Below are positions 48,450 through 58,888 of a stretch of 64,000 nucleotides of DNA, in pieces (position 1 is the first letter of the stretch; each line of letters opens with the position of its first letter). Below the pieces are notes generated by a model. It did no database searches and was not told where the DNA came from. It worked only from the letters and a program-made list of their open reading frames with translations. The stretch lies in contig CAMBFI010000015.1 of the NCBI GenBank assembly GCA_945865935.1, positions 1-64,000 of the forward strand. Reading direction: 5' to 3'. Origin of the DNA: Bordetella parapertussis. Lineage in GTDB: Bacteria > Pseudomonadota > Gammaproteobacteria > Burkholderiales > Burkholderiaceae_B. The position numbers and the translations under genes are program-made.

Positions 48450-49025
48450 TTACGTGCCGTCAATCACCAAGCGAATCACAATTTTTTTTGAGCCATCCTG
48501 TCGCGACAAAATCAACAACCTCGGGCCCATGCCATCAAACCGCGACAGTTCGACCCTCCAGCCTGCCTGCTCAAAACCCGTGACCCGCCTCTGATCGTCA
48601 CGGCTCACACGCGCCATCGCGGGTTCAGCCACCGTTTGACTGCGCAACCAAGTCCGCAAGTCCTGGACGGGGATCGCCTCACCAACAGCGATTTTCACAA
48701 GCTCCTCGGGTGTAGCGGCCTCTAACTTGCCGCCATTACTTTGGGTGAGGACCGCACTTTTACCCGTCACCTCAAGGCGGGCCAAAATGTTACCGAAGGG
48801 ATTCGTCAGGTCTAGCTCAAGCCGGCCTTGCGCATCGCGCCAGGTAAAGCCGCCCTGCACCGCTTGTGCAGGCGCAAGAGGCTCCTCCACTCGCACAGCA
48901 AAGCGTCCTGCCCGTGCAAACGCCTCAGAGGTTTGCACGGGCGGAACGCTTTGCTGTGTCGTACAACCAGCAAGCAACAGCAAGGCCAAGCCACACACAA
49001 CTCTTGCACAAGCCCACAAACGCAT
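48450..49025 (-). CDS. lolB: Outer-membrane lipoprotein receptor LolB
   Basis: Receives lipoproteins from LolA and inserts them into the outer membrane. The 191-aa precursor has a lipoprotein signal peptide with lipobox LLAGC (Cys21) and a beta-barrel half like LolA (FTWRDAQGRLELDLTNPFGNI-type strands). A TTG at 49034, overlapping the upstream stop, is an alternative start. It is coupled to the TPR gene upstream and followed by ispE. Confidence 0.9.
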   Translation of the reverse strand: MRLWACARVVCGLALLLLAGCTTQQSVPPVQTSEAFARAGRFAVRVEEPLAPAQAVQGGFTWRDAQGRLELDLTNPFGNILARLEVTGKSAVLTQSNGGKLEAATPEELVKIAVGEAIPVQDLRTWLRSQTVAEPAMARVSRDDQRRVTGFEQAGWRVELSRFDGMGPRLLILSRQDGSKKIVIRLVIDGT

Positions 49026-49030
49026 GACCT

Positions 49031-50866
49031 TCAAAGGCTAACCCCAAGACGCTTAGCCGTGTCGATTAAGGTTGAATTTTTAGGTTCGCGTTGCGCGCCC
49101 TCTTTGAGATATTTTTGAGCCTCATCACGACGCCCAAGGCGCCAGAGAACCTCAGCAAGATGGGCAGCGATGTCGGCCTCGGGACGTTTGGCGTAGGCTT
49201 GTTCCAGATACTCAAGCGCCGCTTGGTTATCGCCCATACGAAATTTCACCCAGCCCATGCTGTCGAGAATGAACGGGTCCTTCGGCGCGAGCGACAGCGC
49301 TCGCGTAATGAGTTCGAGCGCCTCTGGCAAACGTTGATTTCGATCCGCCAGGGAGTAGCCCAACGCATTGTGCGCATGCGCGTGTCCGGGATCAATCGCG
49401 ATGACCTCCCGCAGAAGCCGCTCCGCATCGCGCATTTTATTGTCGCGTTCGTAGAGCATCGCAAGCTCGTATTTAATCTCTATCGTGTCGGGAAACGCCT
49501 TATCTGCAGCACTCAAGCGCTTAATCGCATCACCCAGCCGATCAGCGTCGCGCAAAATCTGTGCCCCTGCGGAAAAGCCGAGAATCCTCTCATCATCGCT
49601 CTGCGGGCTTCCAGAATCGATCAGTGCTATTGCTTCATCCACACGGTTTTGGCGCGCACGAATCATCGCCTGCTTAATCCGGGCCGAGTAACGCGCCGAG
49701 GGATCTTCGATTTTCGCGAGTAGGCTCACCGCCTCATCAAGCTTGCCTTGCTCGTCTGCTATCTGCGCAAAGAGCTGATAGGCTTCGGCCAGTGCAGAGG
49801 GCGCGTCGGTCGCGCCAGCTGCCGAACCACGTTGACGCTGCGTCTGCACAGTGATGAACTGCTCAAGAAAAGCGCGCGCCTGATCCAAGTTCTTGGCACG
49901 ATAGGCCACCTGAGCCTGAATAAACAACAAATCAAAATCTTCCGGCGCTCGTTTCACCATCGACTGCAATTCATTCATCGCGGCGTCGTACTGCCGCAAA
50001 TCCGTCATATGGCTCACCATCATTAAGCGCAAACGACGCGCCTGGGGCTGCGCAGCGGCAAAACCTACGGCATCACGCAGTGCTGCCGCAGGGTCCACGC
50101 CCAAGCCATACTCAAAGACGCGCATCGCTGCATCTTCAGAACGTGGCGCCACGCCAAGTGCACGGCGCGCCTCTTGAAGCGCACGCTCACGATCCGCCGC
50201 GGCAGTGGCCATATCGGCGAGCGCCAAATGTGCAGCCAGCGTGTTGCTAACCGTGCTTTCAGCGATTGCCGTCGATAGAATGCTTAGTGCATTGCGCTTG
50301 TCAGGCATACGGCTCAAGACATGCACCGCTTGTGCAATGCCGGCGTTCTTGTCTTTGGCCGCATCAATTTGCTTACGCAACGCCGTGGCCAGACCGCTAG
50401 TCTGTCCTGACGCAGCCGCCAGAGCCATTTCGGTCGTGGCGGCCTCCGCATCATCAGGAGTAATCCTTAACCAAGTGCGTGCAGACTCCAACGCACCCGG
50501 CAAGTTACCGCCCCCAAGGTAAAACTCAAGCGCTCTGCGCGCTAGACGATAGTCACCCACCTCACGTGCCAGCTCAAGCATCGTTTTACCCGCGGAGAGA
50601 AACGAGCCGCGTTGAGCCGCGATCTCCGCAGCCAGGATTCGATACATGAGCGAGGATGTGAGTGTGATTTCTGGCAGCTGCCCGGCGCGCAAGCGAATCT
50701 CTGCGGACTCAGGCACGCGCGGCCGCACCTCGATGGGTGAATGTTGAGAGGTTTCTTTACTTTGGCCCACCTGCGCCCACGTCTGCGCGACAAAAAGCGA
50801 CATCGAGACCGCCACGGGCACTGTGGCAAGCCAATGAGAAAAACGAAATTTAAACGACGACTTCAC
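49031..50866 (-). CDS. Periplasmic tetratricopeptide-repeat protein
   Basis: A 611-aa exported protein: signal peptide (cleavage near AQTWAQ, about residue 31), then TPR-type helical repeats through most of its length, with the clearest repeats at the C-terminus (AHAHNALGYSLADRNQRLPEALELI, then DPFILDSMGWVKFRMGDNQAALEYLEQAYAKRP). Start is GTG 50866 with AGGCGG upstream. Large TPR proteins in front of lolB are common in Burkholderiales; their role is unknown, possibly a scaffold in outer-membrane assembly. No enzyme motif is visible. Confidence 0.85.
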   Translation of the reverse strand: MKSSFKFRFSHWLATVPVAVSMSLFVAQTWAQVGQSKETSQHSPIEVRPRVPESAEIRLRAGQLPEITLTSSLMYRILAAEIAAQRGSFLSAGKTMLELAREVGDYRLARRALEFYLGGGNLPGALESARTWLRITPDDAEAATTEMALAAASGQTSGLATALRKQIDAAKDKNAGIAQAVHVLSRMPDKRNALSILSTAIAESTVSNTLAAHLALADMATAAADRERALQEARRALGVAPRSEDAAMRVFEYGLGVDPAAALRDAVGFAAAQPQARRLRLMMVSHMTDLRQYDAAMNELQSMVKRAPEDFDLLFIQAQVAYRAKNLDQARAFLEQFITVQTQRQRGSAAGATDAPSALAEAYQLFAQIADEQGKLDEAVSLLAKIEDPSARYSARIKQAMIRARQNRVDEAIALIDSGSPQSDDERILGFSAGAQILRDADRLGDAIKRLSAADKAFPDTIEIKYELAMLYERDNKMRDAERLLREVIAIDPGHAHAHNALGYSLADRNQRLPEALELITRALSLAPKDPFILDSMGWVKFRMGDNQAALEYLEQAYAKRPEADIAAHLAEVLWRLGRRDEAQKYLKEGAQREPKNSTLIDTAKRLGVSL

Positions 50867-50927
50867 GCGAACCGCCTAGTTGGTGGCACAATCAACGGAC
50901 TCAGTGACAAGATGTTAGCACTCACCC

Positions 50928-51755
50928 ATGCCAGAACTGCCAGAAGTTGAGACAACTCGTAAGGGAATTGACGCCGTTGCAACAGGGCGGGTGCTCCAGC
51001 GTATGGTGGTGCACGACTCTCGTATGCGTTGGCCCATCCCGTCCGGGCTACCAGAATGGGTGAGAGGACAACAGGTGAAGGCCTGCCGCCGCAGAGGGAA
51101 ATACTTGTTGTTGGAGTTCGATCGGGGCACGCAACTGATCCACTTGGGGATGTCCGGCTCGCTACGCAGCGTCCAAACGGGCGAAATACTGCGCAAACAC
51201 GACCATGTTGAATGGCATTTTGAGCACCTTACTCTGCGACTACACGACCCAAGACGCTTTGGGGCTGTGCTTTGGCATCCAGCCGAAGACGGCGCCGTCG
51301 AGCGGCACCCCTTGCTTCAAAAGCTCGGCATCGAGCCATTTGATCCAGCGTTCGACGCGGAGCACTTGCGCAAAGGCTTCAAGGGCCGCCAAATGGCGAT
51401 CAAACAAGCTTTATTGGCGGGCGATGTTGTCGTGGGCGCTGGAAATATTTATGCCTCAGAGTGCCTATTTCGCGCCAAAATCCACCCAGCTACTCCTGCC
51501 GCACGTCTGTCGCTTGAGCGCTGCGCACGACTCGTCGAGAGCTTACGCAACACGCTCAAAGATGCCCTTGAGTCCGGCGGCAGCACCTTGCGGGACTACG
51601 TCAATGCCACGGGTGAGGCGGGCGCCTACTTTACGACGCATGCGGCTGTCTATGAACAAGACGGCAAGCCTTGCAAAGCATGCTCTGGTCTGATTAAACG
51701 TATCGTGCAAGGACAGCGAGCCACCTATTACTGCCCACGCTGCCAGAAACGCTAA
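50928..51755 (+). CDS. mutM: Formamidopyrimidine-DNA glycosylase
   Basis: Removes 8-oxoguanine and formamidopyrimidines from DNA. The 275-aa protein starts MPELPEVETTRKG, giving the catalytic N-terminal proline and Glu after Met removal. The C-terminus holds a zinc finger CKAC-x16-CPRC, and the H2TH domain precedes it. Divergent from the TPR gene with about 60 bases between. Confidence 0.97.
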   Translation: MPELPEVETTRKGIDAVATGRVLQRMVVHDSRMRWPIPSGLPEWVRGQQVKACRRRGKYLLLEFDRGTQLIHLGMSGSLRSVQTGEILRKHDHVEWHFEHLTLRLHDPRRFGAVLWHPAEDGAVERHPLLQKLGIEPFDPAFDAEHLRKGFKGRQMAIKQALLAGDVVVGAGNIYASECLFRAKIHPATPAARLSLERCARLVESLRNTLKDALESGGSTLRDYVNATGEAGAYFTTHAAVYEQDGKPCKACSGLIKRIVQGQRATYYCPRCQKR

Positions 51756-51783
51756 GGCCCACCCCCCCCACCCAAACGAGCGC

Positions 51784-53199
51784 TCAGGCCTGCAAAACTT
51801 TGCCCGGGTTCATCAGTCCATGAGGGTCAAGCGCTGTTTTGATCTGCTTCATCAGCTTAAGCTCTAGCGCGCTTTTATACCGAGTCAGTTCGTCACGTTT
51901 GAGTTGCCCCACTCCGTGCTCAGCACTGATCGAGCCCGCGTGCGCATGCACGCTGTCATGCACCAATTGATAAACATCGTATTGCGATGCCAAGAGCTCT
52001 TGTTCTGTTTGATTCGGCGCCCGCGCAACGTTGTAGTGTAAGTTGCCATCGCCGAGGTGCCCGAACACGATATGCTGAATCCCCGGAAAGCGCTGCTGCA
52101 ACGCCGCGTTGGTCACGTTGACGAAGGTCCCGATTGAAGAAATCGGGATCGACACGTCATGCTTGATGCTCTTGCCTAACTCGGCCTCCGCCAAAGGAAT
52201 GCTCTCCCGCAGATGCCACATAGCTTTGCTCTGGGCGATGTTTTCAGCAATCGCTGCGTCAGTGACCAGCCCATCCTCAATCGCTGCGCCGAGAACCGCT
52301 TCAAAGCGCCCCTGCGCATGCTCAGCGCTTTCGCTGTCCGAAAGTTCAAGCAAAGCAAACCAGGGAGACTGCGCGGAAGGACCCTCAAACGGCAAGCGTT
52401 GCTGCGGGAATAGTTTTACTACCGCCTGCAGTACTGGTCCCATCATTACTTCAAACCCCGTCAAGGAGGCGCCAAAGCCCGCGCGCGCGCGCGACAGTAC
52501 GGTGATCGCATCCTCTAAGGAGTTCAAGGCCAACATCGCCGTGCGTTGGGCAACGGGCAACGGATATAGCTTCAGCGTAGCTGCCGTGATGATGCCAAGC
52601 GTACCTTCGCTTCCGATGAAGAGATCCCGCAAATCGTAGCCAGTGTTGTCCTTACGCAAGCCACGTAAGCCGTTCCAAATTTCCCCCTCGGCCGTCACGA
52701 CTTCCAAGCCTAAGGCGAGATCCCGCGTATTGCCGTAGCGAAGCACCTGCGTGCCACCGGCGTTCGTCGCCAAATTACCGCCAATCGTACAACTGCCCTC
52801 GGCCGCCAAACTCAAGGGAAACAATCTGTCGGCCGCCCGCGCCGCTTCTTGGACGGACTGCAAGATGCATCCAGCTTCGACCGTCATCGTATCGTTGTCT
52901 GTGTCAATCGATCGCACTTTGTTCAAGCGTGCCAGACAGATCACCACTGCGTGTCCGGTCTCGTCAGGCGTGGCGCCGCCGCACATACTGGTATTGCCGC
53001 CAGAAGGAACAATTGGAGTTTTGGTCGACACACACACTTTGACAACGGCGGCCACTTCCTGTGTGGATGCGGGTCGCAAAACAGCCAGCGCCTGACCGCG
53101 GTAGCGCCCCCGCCAGTCCACGAGGTAGGGGGTCATCGCGTCGCCTGTCAACACTTGCTCGGCGCCAACGATGTCTTGCAGCTGTTTCAACACGCTCAT
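51784..53199 (-). CDS. FAD-linked oxidase (GlcD/D-lactate dehydrogenase family)
   Basis: A 471-aa flavoprotein of the VAO fold. N-terminal FAD-binding domain (about 35-215) with PSGGNTSMCGG and NLATNAGGTQVLRYGNTRDLAL; C-terminal oxidase domain (about 220-470) with HHVSIPISSIG-like DVSIPIS, FGHLGDGNLHYN and SAEHGVG. These motifs are those of D-2-hydroxyacid dehydrogenases such as D-lactate, glycolate (GlcD) or D-2-hydroxyglutarate dehydrogenase. Substrate not decided. Convergent with mutM; ends 28 bases from it. Confidence 0.88.
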   Translation of the reverse strand: MSVLKQLQDIVGAEQVLTGDAMTPYLVDWRGRYRGQALAVLRPASTQEVAAVVKVCVSTKTPIVPSGGNTSMCGGATPDETGHAVVICLARLNKVRSIDTDNDTMTVEAGCILQSVQEAARAADRLFPLSLAAEGSCTIGGNLATNAGGTQVLRYGNTRDLALGLEVVTAEGEIWNGLRGLRKDNTGYDLRDLFIGSEGTLGIITAATLKLYPLPVAQRTAMLALNSLEDAITVLSRARAGFGASLTGFEVMMGPVLQAVVKLFPQQRLPFEGPSAQSPWFALLELSDSESAEHAQGRFEAVLGAAIEDGLVTDAAIAENIAQSKAMWHLRESIPLAEAELGKSIKHDVSIPISSIGTFVNVTNAALQQRFPGIQHIVFGHLGDGNLHYNVARAPNQTEQELLASQYDVYQLVHDSVHAHAGSISAEHGVGQLKRDELTRYKSALELKLMKQIKTALDPHGLMNPGKVLQA

Positions 53200-53403
53200 T
53201 CGATTCTCTTTTTAACGTTGCACCCAACGGGCAATTTTCTAGCAAATATTTAGCAAATTGTAGGGTAGTTCACAGGCAACCGTCACCCATTAAGAGGCCC
53301 CTATCCCGCTCGTCGCTCGTCAAATGGGCGATAATACGGGATTGATTTTCCGTCTTGGGCCTGCCCTCATTCGGGCGTACCCACCGAACCCGGAGCCGTA
53401 CTC

Positions 53404-54792
53404 GTGTCTGCATCACATCCCTTTCCCTATTCCTGCTTTAAAGCCTACGATATTCGCGGTGTTGTCCCGACCGCACTGAATCCCGACTTCGCACGGGAGC
53501 TCGGACGCGGCCTGGCCGCACGCGCCCACGCTGCGGGCGTGAGCACAATGGTCGTGGGGCGCGATGGTCGCTTAAGCAGCCCCGAACTGGCTGGCGCGCT
53601 ACAAGAAGGCATGCGTCAGGGTGGCATTGACACCATCGACGTGGGTCAAGTGCCCACACCGCTGGTCTATTTCGCCGCTTACACACTCAAAACCGGCTCG
53701 GGCGTTGCCGTCACAGGCAGCCATAACCCTCCCGAGTACAACGGCTTCAAAATGATGATGGGTGGTAGCACGCTACACGGCGACGCGATCCTAGCGCTAC
53801 GCGACGAAGTCGCTGCCAACCCTAAGCATGCCGCTACACCAGGCAAGGCAACCAGTGTTGATATCCTCACCCCGTATTTGGCAAGGGTGCTCGGCGATAT
53901 CAAGCTCACACGTCCGATGAAAATCGCGATCGACTCCGGCAATGGCGTTGCTGGCGCAGTAGCGCCGCAACTGTTTAGAGGGTTAGGCTGCGAAGTCACT
54001 GAGCTTTTTTGCGAAGTGGATGGCACATTTCCGAATCACCATCCGGATCCCGCAGACCCGCATAACCTTGAAGATCTCATTCACTGCGTCAAAACGACCG
54101 ATTGTGAAATCGGCCTGGCGTTTGACGGGGATGGCGATCGCCTAGGCGTGGTGACAAAATCCGGACAAATTATCTGGCCTGATCGTCAGCTCATCTTGTA
54201 TGCCCGCGACGTGCTGGAGCGCTGCCCTGGCGAGACGATCATTTACGACGTGAAGTGCAGCCGGCATGTCGCCGTGGAAATCCGCGCGGCGGGTGGCAAG
54301 CCCTTGATGTGGCAAACCGGGCATTCACTCATCAAAGCAAAACTTGCCGAAACCGGCGCGCCACTGGCCGGCGAAATGAGCGGCCATGTATTTTTTAAAG
54401 AGCGCTGGTTTGGCTTCGATGACGGGCTCTACACAGGCGCACGCTTGCTTGAGATCCTCTCGCGCTCGGCCAACCCCTCTACCGTGCTTGAGGCCTTACC
54501 TCAAGGCGTTTCAACGCCAGAACTGAAGCTCGAAATGCGCGAAGGAGAGCCTCACGCACTCATCAAACGTTTGCAAAATGAAGGCGTGTTTGACGGCGCG
54601 AGTGAGATTGTAAAAATTGATGGGCTACGTGCCGACTATCCAGATGGTTTCGGTTTGGCGCGTGCCTCCAACACAACGCCAGTTGTGGTGCTGCGTTTTG
54701 AGGGCGACACGACTGAAGCGCTTGCCCGTATCCAAGAGGCCTTCCGCAAGCAGCTGCTTGCACTCGCGCCGCACGTCAAACTGCCCTTCTGA
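53404..54792 (+). CDS. Phosphomannomutase/phosphoglucomutase
   Basis: A 462-aa alpha-D-phosphohexomutase interconverting hexose 1- and 6-phosphates, resembling AlgC/ManB of proteobacteria. It has the phosphoserine loop TGSHNPPEYNGFKM (about 100-113), metal loop FDGDGDRLG (about 240-248), sugar loop GEMSGHVFF and a phosphate-binding C-terminus. Start GTG 53404 has GGAG eight bases upstream. It stands just before pgi, giving a two-gene hexose-phosphate unit feeding envelope sugar synthesis. Confidence 0.92.
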   Translation: MSASHPFPYSCFKAYDIRGVVPTALNPDFARELGRGLAARAHAAGVSTMVVGRDGRLSSPELAGALQEGMRQGGIDTIDVGQVPTPLVYFAAYTLKTGSGVAVTGSHNPPEYNGFKMMMGGSTLHGDAILALRDEVAANPKHAATPGKATSVDILTPYLARVLGDIKLTRPMKIAIDSGNGVAGAVAPQLFRGLGCEVTELFCEVDGTFPNHHPDPADPHNLEDLIHCVKTTDCEIGLAFDGDGDRLGVVTKSGQIIWPDRQLILYARDVLERCPGETIIYDVKCSRHVAVEIRAAGGKPLMWQTGHSLIKAKLAETGAPLAGEMSGHVFFKERWFGFDDGLYTGARLLEILSRSANPSTVLEALPQGVSTPELKLEMREGEPHALIKRLQNEGVFDGASEIVKIDGLRADYPDGFGLARASNTTPVVVLRFEGDTTEALARIQEAFRKQLLALAPHVKLPF

Positions 54793-54828
54793 TCATCGCC
54801 CCTCCATTGTGACTTTAAGCCTGCCCCT

Positions 54829-56394
54829 ATGAGCGCCCTATCGCAAACCACCGCCTGGAAATCGTTTTCGCAAGCGGTATCCGCCAGCCCGACCAAGCCT
54901 GACGCGCTGCGCATCATTCGCGCAGCCGAACTCGAGGTCGACCTCAGCACGCAACGGTATAGCCCCGCGCTGGCTAAAGCCGGTCAGACGCTGTTGACGC
55001 AACAAGGCTTTGAACAAGCACGCAAGGATTTGTTCAGCGGAGCTCCGATTAACTGGACAGAAAAGCGTGCTGCTTGGCACACGGCATTGCGGGCCCCAAC
55101 ACCTCCCGCAAGTGTGGCGCAAGCGGTGCAAGCCGAACAAGCCAAGCTCGCTGGTTTTGTCGAACGGGTCAATGCACAAAATCTATACCGAAATGTCGTG
55201 CACCTAGGCATCGGTGGAAGCGACTGGGGTCCCCGACTCGCGGTGGAGTCGCTGGCCGGACACGCGGGCAGGCGTACGATTCGCTTCGCATCAAACGTCG
55301 ACGCGCATGCAATCACCGCCGCACTGGATGGGCTCGACCCGTCTGACACGCTCATCATTATTTCGTCCAAGTCCTTCACAACCATTGAATCTCTCGCCAA
55401 TGCAGCCTGCGCGATGGATTGGTTGAGTGCTAGCGGAATCAAGCAACCGCTTGATCACTTTGTGGCGGTCACAGCAAATGTGCAAGCCGCACGCGACTTC
55501 GGTATTCGTGATGAGCACATCTTTGAGTTCTGGGATTGGGTGGGAGGACGCTATTCGATTTGGTCCTCTATTGGCTTGCCCATCGCACTCGGTCTAGGCA
55601 TGGACACGTTCAATGACTTGCGCGCGGGTGCCGCGGCGATCGACGATCACTTCCTGAACGCACCACTAGAACACAATGCACCGGTGCAAATGGCGCTAAG
55701 CGCCGTTGCGAACTGCAGTGTCTTAGGCTATGCCTCCTTTGCGTTATGTCCGTATGACGCACGCCTGCGACACTTAGTGCCGTGGCTGCAACAGCTCGAA
55801 ATGGAATCTCTTGGCAAATCAACGCAGCGCGACGGCACGACTTTAGATGTCGCAAGCAGCCCTGCGGTGTGGGGAATGCCTGGCACTGATAGTCAGCATA
55901 CTTTTTTTCAATGGCTGCATCAGGATGGCAAAGGCGCGCCGGTCGACTTCATTCTTTGCGCAAAACCAGATCATCGGCATACGCGCCACCACCGCCTGCT
56001 GATCGCAAACTGCTTAGCGCAACGGGCAGCTCTACTCGAAGGGAAATCTTATGAGCAAGCACTTGCTGCCGCTTCAGTGAAGGAAAAAGATCCGCAGGCC
56101 GCTGCGATGTTAGCCAAACATCGCGTGCATCCAGGCGGTCGGCCTTCGACACTGATTGTCCTGCCACAGCTAGATGCCAAGCAGCTTGGCGCTTTGCTTG
56201 CGCTGTATGAACACAAGGTCTTTACCGAAGGCGTGCTCTGGGGGATTAACCCCTTTGATCAATGGGGCGTAGAGTTTGGCAAACGCTTAGCCGGCGATAT
56301 TGAAAGACGGCTCGATGCCCTGGGCAGTGACCCGGCCGTCAGCCCTTACGATCCATCAACTGCGCACTGGGTACGCAAGCTCGCTAGCGGTTAA
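54829..56394 (+). CDS. pgi: Glucose-6-phosphate isomerase
   Basis: Interconverts glucose 6-phosphate and fructose 6-phosphate. The 521-aa protein has the PGI patterns GIGGSDWGPRLAVESL (about 126), SKSFTTIESL (about 182-191), the catalytic Glu region GGRYSIWSSIGL, and GMPGTDSQHTFFQWLHQDGKG. The C-terminus is FDQWGVEFGKRLA. Spacing to the phosphomannomutase is 36 bases. Confidence 0.97.
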   Translation: MSALSQTTAWKSFSQAVSASPTKPDALRIIRAAELEVDLSTQRYSPALAKAGQTLLTQQGFEQARKDLFSGAPINWTEKRAAWHTALRAPTPPASVAQAVQAEQAKLAGFVERVNAQNLYRNVVHLGIGGSDWGPRLAVESLAGHAGRRTIRFASNVDAHAITAALDGLDPSDTLIIISSKSFTTIESLANAACAMDWLSASGIKQPLDHFVAVTANVQAARDFGIRDEHIFEFWDWVGGRYSIWSSIGLPIALGLGMDTFNDLRAGAAAIDDHFLNAPLEHNAPVQMALSAVANCSVLGYASFALCPYDARLRHLVPWLQQLEMESLGKSTQRDGTTLDVASSPAVWGMPGTDSQHTFFQWLHQDGKGAPVDFILCAKPDHRHTRHHRLLIANCLAQRAALLEGKSYEQALAAASVKEKDPQAAAMLAKHRVHPGGRPSTLIVLPQLDAKQLGALLALYEHKVFTEGVLWGINPFDQWGVEFGKRLAGDIERRLDALGSDPAVSPYDPSTAHWVRKLASG

Positions 56395-56424
56395 TTCGCG
56401 ATACAGTGACGTGCTGCGTCCTTG

Positions 56425-57453
56425 CTAACCCAAGAACTTGACGTACCAAGGCATCGCGACCTCGAGGCCCTGTGCGATCGTATGCGTTGGGGCATAACCT
56501 AAGAGCGTGCGGGCCTTGCTGATGTCAGCCTGCGAATGCCGTACATCACCCGCCCTGAAGTCTTGGTACACCGCCTCTTTATCGTATTGCACGCCTTGTC
56601 GAGCCAAAGCATGCGTCAATAGACTAAATAGCTCATTCAGACTGGTGCGTGCATTGACTGCCACGTTATAGACCTGATTCCTGCCTTCGGGTGCGGCAAC
56701 CGCAGCAAGAATATTGGCCTGCACCGCGTTCTCAACAAAACAAAAATCACGACTGGTGTCTCCGTCTCCGTTGACGAGAACATTATCACCGCGAATCATT
56801 GCTGCAATCCACTTCGGTATCACCGCCGCGTATGCGCCTTCGGGATCTTGCCGCTTGCCAAACACATTGAAGTAACGCAGCCCAACACTCGCAAAACCAT
56901 ACGACCGTGCGAATACGTCGGCATACAACTCGTTGACATACTTCGTCACGGCATACGGGGATAGCGGCTTTCCAATTCGATCTTCAACTTTAGGCAATCC
57001 TGGATGATCCCCATAGGTTGAACTTGAGGCCGCGTACACAAACGCCGACACCGCCGCATCACGAGCGGCGATCAACATATTTAGGTAGCCTGAAATGTTC
57101 ACATCGTTCGTCGTCGCAGGATCTTTCAGTGATCTCGGCACAGAGCCAAGCGCGGCTTGATGCAGCACATAATCTATGCCCGACACCGCATGGGCACACA
57201 TTGCAGGATCACGAATATCACCCTCGTGAAAAACGAACCGCGACCACTGTGCCCCAGATATCGATGCCTGAATCTCGTCTAGATTATGCCGGTGTCCCGT
57301 TGCAAAATTGTCGAGCCCCACGACCTGCTGATCGAGCGCGAGCAAGGTCTCCACCAGATTAGATCCGATGAAGCCGGCACACCCCGTCACAAGCCACTTC
57401 CTTGGCTTGGCGCGCAGCGACGCCTGAACTTCATGATAGCGACTGGTAGTCAT
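56425..57453 (-). CDS. UDP-N-acetylglucosamine 4-epimerase (WbpP/TviC family)
   Basis: Converts UDP-GlcNAc (or UDP-GlcNAcA) to the galacto form. The 342-aa extended SDR has [13 protein letters not shown] at 23-35, [12 protein letters not shown] and the active-site [13 protein letters not shown], and closes with [10 protein letters not shown]. The match to Pseudomonas WbpP along the length is strong from memory. It follows the 6-dehydrogenase gene by 30 bases, so the two make UDP-GalNAcA, a precursor of Vi-like or O-antigen uronic acids. Convergent with pgi. Confidence 0.88.
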   Translation of the reverse strand: MTTSRYHEVQASLRAKPRKWLVTGCAGFIGSNLVETLLALDQQVVGLDNFATGHRHNLDEIQASISGAQWSRFVFHEGDIRDPAMCAHAVSGIDYVLHQAALGSVPRSLKDPATTNDVNISGYLNMLIAARDAAVSAFVYAASSSTYGDHPGLPKVEDRIGKPLSPYAVTKYVNELYADVFARSYGFASVGLRYFNVFGKRQDPEGAYAAVIPKWIAAMIRGDNVLVNGDGDTSRDFCFVENAVQANILAAVAAPEGRNQVYNVAVNARTSLNELFSLLTHALARQGVQYDKEAVYQDFRAGDVRHSQADISKARTLLGYAPTHTIAQGLEVAMPWYVKFLG

Positions 57454-57483
57454 GTCAGATATTGATACGCTTATGGTGTGACG

Positions 57484-58758
57484 TCATAGACGTAGGTCAG
57501 ACTGCTCGGCGGTAAATATATATTTCAAGTCGTACAGAATGTGCTTGGGTTTCCCTAAAGCACGGATCGCCTCGATACCCAATTCAGCAAACTGCCGATG
57601 TGCGACTGCCATGATCACTGCGTCGTACCGTCCAGCTTCAAGAGTCTGCACGGGATGGATGCCATACTCATGCACAGCCTCTTTGGGATCGACCCAAGGA
57701 TCATACACATCAACACTCACGTTGTACTCACCAAGCTCTTTGATGATGTCGACCACGCGTGTATTGCGTAAGTCCGGGCAGTTTTCCTTAAACGCCAGTC
57801 CCAGCACCAACACGCGCGCGCCCTCTACGTAAATACGTTCACGCGTCATCGCCTTGACGAGCTGCGACACCACATAGCCACCCATGCTGTCATTGATTCG
57901 CCGGCCTGCCAGAATGATCTCTGGGTGATAACCAATAGATTGCGCTTTGTGTGTCAAGTAATAAGGGTCGACGCCAATGCAATGCCCACCCACCAAGCCT
58001 GGCCTAAACGGAAGAAAATTCCATTTCGTTCCAGCAGCTTGCAGCACCGCCTCGGTGTCGATACCGAGTTTGTTAAAAATCAGCGCTAATTCATTGATCA
58101 ACGCGATATTGACATCGCGCTGCGTATTCTCGATGACCTTGGCTGCTTCCGCTACGCGTATGCTCGGCGCCAAATGCGTCCCAGCCACGACGATCTGGCG
58201 GTATAGCGCATCAACTAAACCAGCCACCTCGGGTGTCGACCCTGACGTGACTTTTTTAATCGTACTGACGCGATGCTCTTTGTCGCCAGGATTGATTCGT
58301 TCCGGGCTGTACCCTGCAAAAAAATCGACGTTATAGCGCAAGCCAGACACGCGCTCGAGTACAGGCACGCAAACCTCTTCGGTTGCGCCTGGGTAGACCG
58401 TCGACTCATAGATGACGATATCCCCGATTTTGAGCGCCTGAGCGATTGTTTCACTGGCCTTAACTAGGGGCGTCAGATCAGGCTGCTTGTACTCATCAAT
58501 GGGCGTGGGCACCGTCACGATAAAGACATTCGCCTGCGCGAGGTCCCCGCGCTGGTCGGTATATCGCAAATGTTTCGCAGTGGCGAGCTCAACAGCGTCC
58601 ACCTCTAGCGTGTGGTCATGTCCATTCTTGAGGGCCTCAACGCGTGCTGTGTTGATATCAAAGCCCAAGACACTGCGTTGCTTACCAAACTCAACCGCCA
58701 GGGGTAAGCCAACGTAACCTAGCCCGACAATCGCAAGTTTGACATCCTGAATGTGCAA
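57484..58758 (-). CDS. UDP-N-acetyl-hexosamine 6-dehydrogenase (WbpO/TviB family)
   Basis: Oxidises C6 of UDP-HexNAc to the uronic acid in two NAD-dependent steps. The 424-aa protein has [14 protein letters not shown] near 11-24, [13 protein letters not shown], the YSPERINPG motif, and the catalytic Cys in [16 protein letters not shown]; it ends in [15 protein letters not shown], very like TviB. Start is TTG 58758 with GGAG six bases upstream; the frame upstream is not conserved and overlaps the small-RNA terminator. It forms a unit with the epimerase gene. Confidence 0.9.
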   Translation of the reverse strand: MHIQDVKLAIVGLGYVGLPLAVEFGKQRSVLGFDINTARVEALKNGHDHTLEVDAVELATAKHLRYTDQRGDLAQANVFIVTVPTPIDEYKQPDLTPLVKASETIAQALKIGDIVIYESTVYPGATEEVCVPVLERVSGLRYNVDFFAGYSPERINPGDKEHRVSTIKKVTSGSTPEVAGLVDALYRQIVVAGTHLAPSIRVAEAAKVIENTQRDVNIALINELALIFNKLGIDTEAVLQAAGTKWNFLPFRPGLVGGHCIGVDPYYLTHKAQSIGYHPEIILAGRRINDSMGGYVVSQLVKAMTRERIYVEGARVLVLGLAFKENCPDLRNTRVVDIIKELGEYNVSVDVYDPWVDPKEAVHEYGIHPVQTLEAGRYDAVIMAVAHRQFAELGIEAIRALGKPKHILYDLKYIFTAEQSDLRL

Positions 58759-58855
58759 AATATTCTCCGGCAAAACGCAGCTCAAGTGAGATGCGCAATC
58801 GCTGTCTATCGGTAACCCGCTCAAACCGAGATGATACGGGAGAGTAGGTCGATAT

Positions 58856-58888
58856 AAAAAAAAGCCCAAGACTTTGCAGTCTTGGGCT
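58856..58888 (-). terminator. Terminator of the candidate small RNA
   Basis: An 11-bp perfect stem AGCCCAAGACT/AGTCTTGGGCT (58863-58873 with 58878-58888) and a four-base loop; on the minus strand it is followed by a run of about seven T. It is a full intrinsic terminator that no leftward protein gene upstream explains other than coq7, 258 bases away. Confidence 0.9.

Noticed and set aside
51750-51783. C-rich homopolymer between mutM and the FAD oxidase as a phase-variation tract
   Set aside because: The run of eight C lies between two stop codons of convergent genes and would not switch either reading frame.
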